Positions 55,440-64,000 of a stretch of DNA of 64,000 bases are shown piece after piece. The notes beneath the pieces were generated by a model. It was not told the DNA's origin. It did no database searches and saw only the letters and a list, made by a program, of their open reading frames with translations. The position numbers were made by a program, and so were the translations under genes. Numbering within the stretch: position 1 is the first letter of the stretch; each line of letters opens with the position of its first letter. The stretch comes from Xiphydria camelus (Eukaryota > Arthropoda > Insecta > Hymenoptera > Xiphydriidae). The stretch covers positions 22,053,934 through 22,117,933 of the forward strand of contig OY783197.1 in the NCBI GenBank assembly GCA_963678675.1, read 5' to 3'.

Positions 55440-56200
55440 TTTCTTCAGGCATTCCAAGAAAATGGATTTTCGATAATGAAATCGCCAATATCTTAATATA
55501 CCTGTTGTGTTCGGAATCAGTGTAAGAAAATACATCGAATAGGGTGGTCGAGCGATTGATTTTGATTTTTGACAAAATATCGAGGGATGTCCCTTAATAT
55601 TTTTTCAATTTTTCACAAAAATCAAATTCTCTGGAATCAAACTTTCATTGCCCTATCTTATGTGTTTTTTCACGTTGATTTAAAAAATAACAGATTCATT
55701 GAGGATATCTGAAAGGAACACCGAGATACCGATGACTTTTTGTGAACAAATAATTTTCTTACACCTTAAATAATGGATATCTCATGTTTCCTTTCAGAGA
55801 GCGACTTAATAATCGCGCTTTGCCTAGTCAGTGCGAAAATATACACAAGATAGGATGATTTAGTAACCGATTCAAGAGATTTCAAATTTCGACAAAATAT
55901 CTTTGCGAAAATAGAAATCTCTGCAATCTCAAACTGTCGATCACCCTATCTTATGTATTTTGTCACGCTGATTCAAAAAATAATAGATTAAGTGAGGATA
56001 TCTCAAAGGAGCATTGAGATATCGATAATTTTGTATGTAAAAATAATTTTCTGACGCATGAAGTCGTTGTTGATATCTTATATATTTTTTGAGATTTATA
56101 TCTCATAACAATGCTTTTCATTATCATCGTGAAAAAATACATCAGATAGAGTGGTCGAGCGATTGACTCCGGAGATTTCAGTTTTTGATAAGTAGTCAAC
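55440..56200. repeat. Tandem palindromic repeat W, array 2
   Basis: About three diverged units: ATACATCGAATAGGGTGG at 55524, ATACACAAGATAGGATG at 55841 and ATACATCAGATAGAGTGG at 56137, steps of about 300-320. CCCTATCTTATGTRTTTT words face the opposite way between them, so each unit is internally inverted. Same family as array 1. Confidence 0.7.
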
Positions 56201-58403
56201 GCGTATGTCTCGATGGGCTATTAAAGATTGGCATAAAAGGAGATAAAAGAAAGTAGGTACCGGGTAGCGAACTCGCTCGCATCCTCCTCCGTTACATCGC
56301 GTCAGCCCGCGCGGTAACATCTAATATTGAGAACTTGACACATCGGGAAGTCATTGGCTCGCGCTCAAGAATCTCCACCTCGGGGAACCCCCGCATCTGG
56401 CCCTCCCTCGCGCGGGGTGCCCGTAATGGTACGTCCATAACGTTGGCGCGTGACGTCGCGAACTCGAAATTCTCGTTTTAGCGAGACCTGCAGGTGCAGC
56501 ACGCGCACCTAGAAAGAGCCGGACGGTCGGACAGCTGAAGGAAGACGAGTCGCGGATGCCTATCTGGCTCTCGATCAACGTTCCCCTTCGCTCTCTCTCG
56601 CGTTCGCGTATTTCACATTCCATCCCGCGCCCACTCCGCGCGAACCGATATGCGTCTAGCGAAGTGGCATTCGTCAATGTGTCCGAGCTCGCGGGAATTC
56701 CCGACATTTTTTGACGTAACTGATGAATGGTTTTTTTTTTCGCTTCCTCGAGTCGTTGCCGTGTCGTCAAAAATAACAGGGGCGTTAATAATAATCTTTA
56801 GAGTCGAGTGTATTTTCGAGGTTGGGATCGTATGTAGGGGTAGGGGAGACCGGGGTAGGTTGGCAACATTTTTATGTTTAATATTCGTTCTATTTTACTG
56901 AAAATGGGAATTAGTTTTTTGAAAGTTCAGAAAACATTGGTGCGTTATAACTTACCCCCTTTTCTCCCCTATATGTATCCAGGTGTATTTAGAATCCGAT
57001 CGGAGTCAATCGGGCGTGATATTTCAGACGATAAGAGTTTGTCATTAAATTCGCAAATTTCGTATGTGGCCCAAATTCTCACACGTGATTCCGGTAGTAA
57101 TTTTTTTTTAGCCAACCACACGGAACGCGCCACACACACGTGTTCCGTGAAATACCTAGTTTGTTAGCTCAGTCTCGAGATTATCCGTTCGGGGTCGAAC
57201 GTTGAGTGTGCGCGTCGAGGTTTTCTGGAGAGATCCAGTCATTTCGACGTGACTAATCCAGTTACCATGAGACTTTATTGGTGTAGATGATGCAACAGTT
57301 TCTTCGTGTATATACCGCCTCGTTCTCTCTTTGCCTTCCGCTTGGCTTTCTCTCTCTTTTTTTATTTTCCGTTCTATTTCGATCCCAGCTCTTATCTGGC
57401 GCGCGATAAAACTCGCAGACGCGATATACACACACGGGGCGAACGTCAGCTGATGATACACACGTACGCACATATATGCGACAGGCTGCAGTACGTGCAT
57501 CTCTCTAACTGGCCGAGAAAATCGGACGCGACTCTCTTGCCGCGTTTAATAATCTCACGTGCGACGCGTTAACGACGTGCGCGCGACGCCGCGGGGTCAG
57601 TTCACAATCGGGTCGTTAGCCCGTGGCTTTGCAATCAGCTTCCGTCTTCCGTCCCGCGTCTCGTCGCAGATTGAAAGTTGCAATGCTACTGGGGCATCGT
57701 AGCTCCGAGAAACTAAGGCTTCTTTCTAATTTTTGTCCTTCGTTAGATAATTCGTATAAACTGACGATTTGCAGTTATCGTTTACAATCGATATTTTCGC
57801 GAAAAAAAAATGGATTTATGTGATTGTCCCTCTCCGTCAAAAATGATTTATCCTTGCACCGTGCAGGTATTAATACCTTCAGCAAGAGCCATTGTGCATC
57901 GCGCGGAGGATGCGACCTCACCACGTGTGTTCCGCGCGCGAGGGAGAAAAAGAAATGCTCTATAAATATTTAGATATTGAATTAACCGCAGATAATCCTC
58001 GCATGACCCACGTCGGGGGCAGTACACCACCATTCCATGTCAAGGATGTAGACAATTGCGCCTTTCTTGCCGCGGACCGGCTGCAGCTTATCGGTGTTTG
58101 CCTCTCGGTTATCCTAACCCTAGTGGACGCTCGCTGGGGACGTTGATATCCGGCATCAACCGACATGCCACGTGTTAGCAGTCTTGGACGTCTATTGGGG
58201 TTAAAGAGTGCTGCGTCGGATTTATTTTCGTTCGCCTCCCGCACGCGCGCGTGCATATGCGTATATCTATCGATGCTGCAGCTCGGACGACTAGATCTGG
58301 CAGAGATGCGCGCGCGAGGTCGGTTCTCCCTCATCGATCCTCCTTTCCTCGGAAATCCCCACTGATCTCGGGCTTTCCTCCGTTATGATGAACAAATTAA
58401 ATA
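56201..58403. other. Mixed sequence with one isolated transposon-like end
   Basis: 56844-56873 reads GGGGAGACCGGGGTAGGTTGGCAACA, similar to insect transposon termini I have seen, but no partner end is present. ORFs at 56351-56770 (-) and 57960-58334 (-) lack motifs. Confidence 0.4.
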
Positions 58404-58596
58404 GATATCGCGCGTCATCGATGTCAAAAGGCCAATTAAAAAATGTGTGCTCGCAACTGATAAACATACGCAAAGGAGGTTTAAAAATGGTAAAAAATAA
58501 ATTTGAAAAATTGAAGGCAAAAGGGCATTTAGGATATGGTCGACATAAGAGTATCGCTATATTGCAAACAAGTATAATATAAATCTAAGTTCGATA

Positions 58597-59093
58597 CACG
58601 GGAGAGAGAATATATTAATCACTGTTATACAGAGAAAGAGAAAGAATTAGTTGAATCTACTGAAAATTACTTGTGGGGTTGTACGTAATTATTTATTTAT
58701 ATGAATGCAATTTTTAAATATTTTAATTAAATATCTCTTTCTCACAATGATGTGAAATAGTATGTGATTGCAAGGAAGAAATATCAAATTAATATAATAT
58801 AAAAAAGGTTTAATCAATGTAAATAAATCATTACTCGTGACCCCGCAAATAATTTGTAGTAGAATCAACTAATTCTTTTTTCTCTGCGTACTGGATAAGA
58901 GATGTAATATTTTGGGGAAAGTATTGCGTTCATTGCTTTACTGTATGACAATAGTTGACATGCATCTAGTAAACTTCACTAAACGTATGTCAATTATTGT
59001 CATACAGTAAAGCAATAAACGCAATACTTTCCCCAAGATATTAAATCTATTGTATTATCTGGTATAACAGTGATGAATATACTCTTCTCTCCG
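58597..59093. mobile_element. Palindromic element S nested in V2
   Basis: CACGGGAGAGAGAATATATT at the left and inverse AATATACTCTTCTCTCCG at the right, with TA on both sides. Its inner hairpin (58917-59037) is a near-perfect ~55-base arm pair: GGGGAAAGTATTGCGTTC.. / ..GCAATACTTTCCCC. Confidence 0.75.
58630..58888. mobile_element. MITE family I, copy I2, nested in S
   Basis: CAGAGAAAGAGAAAGAATTAG ... CTAATTCTTTTTTCTCTGCG, TA on both sides. It splits the left arm of S exactly where the right arm is contiguous (TATACCAGATAATAC). Confidence 0.8.
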
Positions 59094-59331
59094 TATACCC
59101 TCGCATAGCATTAATTTTCATGATTTTTAATGAACTAAATACGAAAAGGGCGTATCGACCATATATTGTGCGACCTTTTGCTTTTAGCTTCTAAATATAT
59201 TTTTTTCACTTTATTTATTCGTATGTAAGGAAATTTGAGTGAGTAAAAAGAAATAATTTTTATACGCCCTTTTGGCTTAATAAAGACACTTTTTGTCGCA
59301 TACGACCTTTTGGTATTAGTGACGCGATATC

Positions 59332-60080
59332 AAATATTTCAATCGATTCAACGAAAAGAGACTTCAGACTTATAAATTTCTCTTCCTTCTTTTTTCCAAC
59401 AATCTTCCCCCCGAGAAAAAAGCTTTCATTTCCCTCGACGACCCTGTTTTTCCCCCGCGGGATGTTCCGCGCAATCGAAGCATCGCGTTGCATCAGCGCG
59501 CATCGGCGAAACGCGCTGCTCTAGCCGAATTAGAAACTTGGCAAAAAGTAGAGCCATCGTCAAGAGTCGCGCGCACGGTATTGTTTTGGTTCCCAACTTC
59601 GCGGCTCTCACTCACCCCCCTCTTCATCCCCCCCGATATCCCCCGATCTCCGCCTTCGACACGGACCTCCCTCCTCTTTCTGGCGGATCTAGGTCGAAGG
59701 TTTCTATTTCCGAAGTGTTTATCCTTGCTCTGCCAAAATCGAATCTCTTCGACCTCCCTCTATCCGCTACCTCCTTCATCATCGTTGGATATTTAGGACA
59801 TTTACGTTTACCTCGGCTTCCACACCGTCTCTCCGGTACTCCCCGTTCTCCTCTCTCTCTCCCCGCGAGAACAGTACGTCTTTTTCTTCCCCCGTTGATT
59901 CGAGCAAGAGATTTACACCCTTTGGCATTTATATGAAGTCATTATCTGCTACGAATATATCCTCTGCGAGAATAATACAAAACGACTCGGAGGAGGAGAA
60001 GAAGAAGAAGGGGCGATTTATTTACTCTGGCATTAGAGTCTCTTAAGGGTAGCTACGAAGAAAGATATAGAGAAAGTGGG
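59332..60080. other. Pyrimidine-rich sequence, no supported gene
   Basis: ORFs of 102-132 codons at 59488-59936 (+) are P/S/L-rich and overlap each other. Nothing recognised. Confidence 0.4.
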
Positions 60081-60290
60081 AGCATTGTTAAAATATAAAT
60101 ATAAAAATATGTGTAACTAAAACACTAAAAACAAAAATAATATGGACATAAAAATATAACTGAAACACTAAAAGCAGAAAAATAACATGAAAATAGAAAT
60201 ATATATAACTAAAGCACATTGAGAACAGAAAAATAACACGAGCATAAAAATATAACTAAAATAGCGAACTAAACAGAAAAATAAGACTGA
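60081..60290. repeat. Irregular AT-rich tandem repeat
   Basis: Repeats of ATAAAAATATAACTAAARCAC and AGCAGAAAAATAAC-like words with a period near 60. Confidence 0.6.
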
Positions 60291-61847
60291 ATGAGCAGGA
60301 CAAACAAGTCAAGATCGCCTCACGCAAAATCCACGACTCCAAATACCCTCATTAAACAACCAGAGGAATAAGCACCCCTTAAACTCTGGAAGAGCAGAGG
60401 CTTCCCTGACCCGAGTGCGTGACCTATTTCATATGGGAGAAAGAGGGAGGAAGAAAAAGAAGTGGACCTATAGCAAAGTGGGGGAGGAAAATACTCCTAT
60501 TTTCCTCCCCCGGCCAAGTTATTATTATATTACCGCAAGAGTATTATGTCGTCGCGAAGAGGGCTCCCCGGAAGAATTATTCGACTCCGTAATTGGCCCC
60601 GCCATTGTCGATCCTCCCCTCGTTATTGTCATTACCATTGTTCGCGAAGTAGTAGTCTCGTTGTCGTCGGATATAACCGCGTGTATAGTTATAACCTCCT
60701 CCTCCCCGAACGCGGCCGCCTCGTAAATCTATGCTCGGTCCGGAGTGCAGTACTAAGTGGGAAATAAGGGGGCGGGGAGTAATTGCGAAGGCGCGGGTAC
60801 ATCTCTTTCGTCGGTGTCTCCTCGAGACGAATAATACTCGAAGAAGGGGTTGCGGTTTGGATGGGTAACGAAGTATTGTGCGAAGACGCCGCAGGGAGTA
60901 GTTACGAGGAAGTACATCATCGGAGTGAAGAGATCGAACGACAAAAGAGAGCCGAGACGAAACTTCCGGGATTCTCGGAAATGGAAAGCAAGCCGAAGTA
61001 GCCGCACCAATGATAATCGCCCGGGTTACGAGTGAAGAGGAGGGCGAAAAAGTCAGTCGCGATATGGCGTGGAAGAGGCACCGAGAGGGAGGAAAGCGAC
61101 ATAAACCAACTACCCCCTTCATCTCTCTCGCCTTTCCCTTTTCTCCCCCTCTAACCTTTCCGTCGCGGCGGATTCTCGACGAGAAACTCCAGGAAGATCG
61201 GTCAATTAAGCCGAACTCGCCATGGCTCTTTTCCTCGGCTTTACGATAATTGGCGCGACGAGGAAACTGAAGGTGGGCCCTCTACTGGAGAGAGGGGGGA
61301 GTTGGTCAGCTCGCTCCGCGCGCCTCTATCGCCTCGCGGAGAAAGGGAAGAAGAGAAAGAGAGCGGCAGGGTGGGAAGGGAGAACTGTAATCGTAAATTA
61401 TCCGGCGCAGTGGCCGAGAATAACAACAATTACGACGATAATCATCGGCAAGTGGGCCTCGGCGATATCTAATGGTAATAATTCATGCGGTAACCCCGTA
61501 CAGAGCTCTCCTCGGTAATGGTGTCAGCGTACGACGGCCATGCATATTAATTAGGCTCGTGTTTCGGTAATGTAATTGCCGTTGTTTGGAACAATGGCAA
61601 TTTACATGCAGATGTCATGGCGCAGGTGTGGATGTGTCGGCGAGAAGGGAGGGAGGCTGCGTCCCGATACGAGGGTTAACCATTGTGTGGGTATATCACG
61701 CGTTTGTCCTGTCATATCGTTTCGTATGTGGACGCGTATCGTGTATACGTACTCGCGTACCATAGCGAGCCGCTTATACATCCGTACGAGTGTCTGTACG
61801 TATGAAATTACTTTGGTGTTCGTGTATCTCACGTATACAGGGTGTAA
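60291..61847. other. CpG-rich block with ambiguous open frames
   Basis: Both strands are open for 60-180 codons. The - strand gives a G/N/Y-rich tail (starting RGGGGYNY, ending GGANYGVE, about 60580-60720) while the + strand gives an equally plausible text over the same bases. I cannot choose a coding strand. Confidence 0.35.
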
Positions 61848-62427
61848 ATTTATCAAGGGCCACAGCCATTTATTTCCGTTATTTGTCATTTTACGAAAAA
61901 ACCTTTCGAATAAAAATTACTTGAAGCCGAAGGGGACATAATATGATACGTGTGAGTAGTTTCTGATAACACATATTATTTACAAGATGAGAATATCACC
62001 TTTATTTCTTTAAATGGAACTCGACATTTTCGTTTCTATGAAAGCTGTAGAGCTCGTCGAAATGAACAAAAAAAAGTATAAGGTGAAAGGCCCATTCATT
62101 GGACCGTTTATGAGACATTGCCGCTCAGACTGCAAGGATAATATTGAGCGTCAATATCTCGCAAACGGTCCAATAAATGGGCCTTTCACCTCATACTTTC
62201 TTTTTCATCTTAGCGAGCTCTACAACTTTCATATGAATGAAAATAGCGAATTCTATTTAAAAAACTACAAGAGGCCTTCATATTTTGTAATTAACGCGTT
62301 ATCAAAAACCACTTACATTTATCGTATGTCACCATCGACAGCAAATAACTTTTATTCGAAAGATTTTTTCGCAAAATGACAAATAACGGAAATAAATGGA
62401 TGTGGCCCTTGGTAAATTTACACCCTG
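61848..62427. mobile_element. Mariner-type palindromic MITE, copy X2
   Basis: 580 bp with CAGGGTGTAAATTTATCAAGG and inverse CCTTGGTAAATTTACACCCTG, TA on both sides. An inner hairpin is built on AGGTGAAAGGCCCATTCATT and its inverse. Better preserved than X1. Confidence 0.85.
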
Positions 62428-63178
62428 TATAAATGCGAGTCTGACGTTTTTGCTCCACACGCGTGTTATAGAATTCGCGGGTGAAGCGAGAAAGCGAGGG
62501 GCGAAAAGAGACGAACAGACGTTCTTGCCTGCAGAAACATTTATATCTCACATGTGTGTGTGTGTATAGGCGTATGTACCATACGGATGCGTATAATTAA
62601 TATCCGCGTACGCCCGTGCGTGCTCCGTGACGTATATCAACCGGCACTATCGCGATTGTTACGCGAGAACTGGAGGGGGGGGCAAATAACTCCAGGGGAG
62701 GAGAGCGAGAAAATAGAGAACGCTGTTTTCATTATACGAGCTGACGCGACCGAGATTAACGCAAACAGCCCCGACCAGTCATTGAGCCGTTTGAAACCTC
62801 GCGTGTTCGATCGTTCTCTCTGTATTGCATTAACGAGAGAAAACGCCGCGCGCTAACGAACGCGATCCTTCCCCGCGAGGCCTTTGGGAAGACGCGCCTT
62901 TGTCTTCGTAAAGGTTAATTGGCTCCCGGAAACGGCACGGGCGGTGCCGTCGGTCGAAACGACGTTCTCAATGAGGGCCGTTGGATTTCCTTTTTATGGC
63001 TTTTCCAGCGCGACGCGATCGGGTGGCGGACGGTGGTGCGACGATTTTTCTCTTTTTCGTTGCCTCGAGTATGATCCGTCGGTCGGGAAAGTTACACCAG
63101 GGGAAAATGACGAGGGGATGAACGCAGATGGGTATCTGAGAAATTCATCGACTGAGCGTGGTGCGGTCTTCAGTCGAG
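62428..63178. other. Unique sequence, no supported gene
   Basis: Two + ORFs of 100 and 127 codons (62554-62856, 62884-63267); the second runs into the tandem array. No motif. Confidence 0.4.
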
Positions 63179-63555
63179 ATTATCTCCTTATCTGTCAACT
63201 TTTCGCTGATGACGACACAGAACTGTTTTGCAGATCTAACTCTTCTCTTCAAAAAACGTCCTATTAATTTTTCTCTCAAGTTGACAGATAACGAGATAAT
63301 CGCGATCGAATGGCACGATACCGTGTATCGATGCTGCTCGCTCACCTCTGGGTACATCTGTCCTGATAAGAAAACTCCTTATCTGTGTCAACTTTTCGCT
63401 GATGCCGATATAGAACTTTTTTGCAGATCTGACTCTTCTCTTCAAAAAATGTCATATTAATTTTTCTCTCAAGTTAACAAATAACGAGATAATCGCGATC
63501 GAATGGCACGATACCGTGTATCGATGCTGCTCGCTCTTCTCTAAATATATCCGTC
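63179..63555. repeat. Tandem duplication carrying hairpin cores 5 and 6
   Basis: Two ~195-bp units (cores at 63179-63300 and 63375-63493). Each has the ATTATCTC-type arms, GCAGATCTRACTCTTCTCTTC then AAAAAA, and the shared tail GCGATCGAATGGCACGATACC. The second unit has lost the outermost left-arm bases. Confidence 0.8.
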
Positions 63556-64000
63556 CTGATAAGAAAAAATACAGTTACACACACACACGCCCACATGCAC
63601 ATGCGCGCACACACGCGCGCGCACTCACCGAATCAAGTAACTGCCTCTGCATTCGACACGGGACGATGATACAATGTCAGCCGAGAGTACGAGCACGACA
63701 ATGTATTCTAATGTATTAATAGAGCAGAGCTTGATGGGGGCTAATTTGAGAAACAATTTTGTAATTAGCCTGCCACGTACACGGGCGTGCGCGCGTAGGG
63801 CACGGCAGCGACGCGCGGCTCGCGGGGTTTCGCTTCAAATAACAGTTTCGCGGTAGCGCGTCGAGTTAATAATCTCGACCTACGCGAAGAGCGAGAAAGA
63901 GTGTCGTGGCGTCATTGATCGCGTTGAGGGGCGCGTGACGTAAGGAATTTTATCATCCATAGCCGCGATAGAGCTTCGGCGCCAGCGGACTCCAAAAAAT
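63556..64000. other. Unique sequence with short CA repeat
   Basis: A CA/CG-rich simple run at 63574-63625. Otherwise nothing recognised up to the window end. Confidence 0.5.

Larger units (their letters stand above)
58404..59331. mobile_element. Palindromic element V, copy V2, outermost of three nested elements
   Basis: GATATCGCGCGTCAT at the left, inverse ATTAGTGACGCGATATC at the right. Sequence matches V1 on both sides of the inserted S element (GCAAAAGGGCATTTAGGATA; CGCCCTTTTGGC). A 65-codon ORF at 58385-58582 mostly lies in the left arm and is chance. Confidence 0.7.

Noticed and set aside
56844..56873. Isolated transposon-like end GGGGAGACCGGGGTAGG
   Set aside because: No inverse end or target duplication is present, so an element cannot be bounded.
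60577..61122. 181-codon - strand ORF with a glycine/asparagine/tyrosine tail
   Set aside because: The + strand is equally open over the same bases, and the tail comes from GAGGAG and AATAAT-like low-complexity sequence.
63179..63555. Regularly spaced repeat that might suggest a CRISPR array
   Set aside because: It has only two ~195-bp units with no short repeat-spacer pattern, in a eukaryotic context; it is a tandem duplication of a hairpin core.

Overview
The window looks like a gene-poor stretch of an insect nuclear genome. I lean towards a hymenopteran because CpG-rich blocks alternate sharply with AT-rich repeats, but the sequence alone does not prove this. Eukaryotic signs are spliceosome-type GT/AG borders, long microsatellites, piggyBac-like TTAA insertions, TA-flanked MITEs, and a canonical eukaryotic tRNA-Lys(CTT). 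No operons or bacterial-type genes are present, and I found no transposase, reverse transcriptase or viral coding region.

Protein-coding content is sparse. The best gene is an 87-residue ORF on the + strand (6440-6703) with a hydrophobic C-terminus. It sits in an exon that begins after a good splice acceptor at 5952, and its ~490-base leader contains no ATG. Two short in-phase exon candidates (13297-13326 and 14236-14298, + strand) suggest part of a long-intron gene. One 66-base exon candidate lies on the - strand (40276-40341), and a weaker one at 49875-49977. Most other long ORFs sit in GC- or pyrimidine-rich sequence with several frames open, and I treat them as chance.

The one clear RNA gene is a tRNA-Lys(CTT) on the - strand (52402-52801). 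It is split by a 311-bp poly(A)-tailed retroposed segment with a perfect 16-bp target-site duplication.

The rest is dominated by short non-autonomous elements. Many share ends of the form CACTGAGAAAAA...TTTTTCTCAGTG and a TA target, yet at least ten interiors are unlike each other (families A to M here, my own labels). Others are piggyBac-like (TTAA + CCCTTT), mariner-like (TA + CAGGGTG), or large imperfect palindromes. They are heavily nested: A8 and P1 in D1; pB2 in C2; pB1 in the end of A12; I1 in A9; F in A7; C1 in O1; and I2 in S in V2. A ~120-bp hairpin core starting ATTATCTCGTTA recurs in at least six places in different contexts. Tandem arrays occur at 14751-15462, 30990-32095, 50132-50580, 55440-56200 and 63179-63555.

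Layout: 1-5950 is repeats plus a CpG-rich block; 5953-9855 is the small-protein locus with MITEs after its stop; 11000-14300 is nested elements around the two exon candidates; 14750-16050 is satellites; 17500-28500 is dense nested MITEs; 28500-36150 alternates CpG-rich DNA with element T and array W1; 36150-48900 is scattered palindromes; 48900-53650 has tandem repeats and the broken tRNA; 53650-64000 has array W2, the triple nest, CpG-rich sequence, element X2 and a terminal tandem array.
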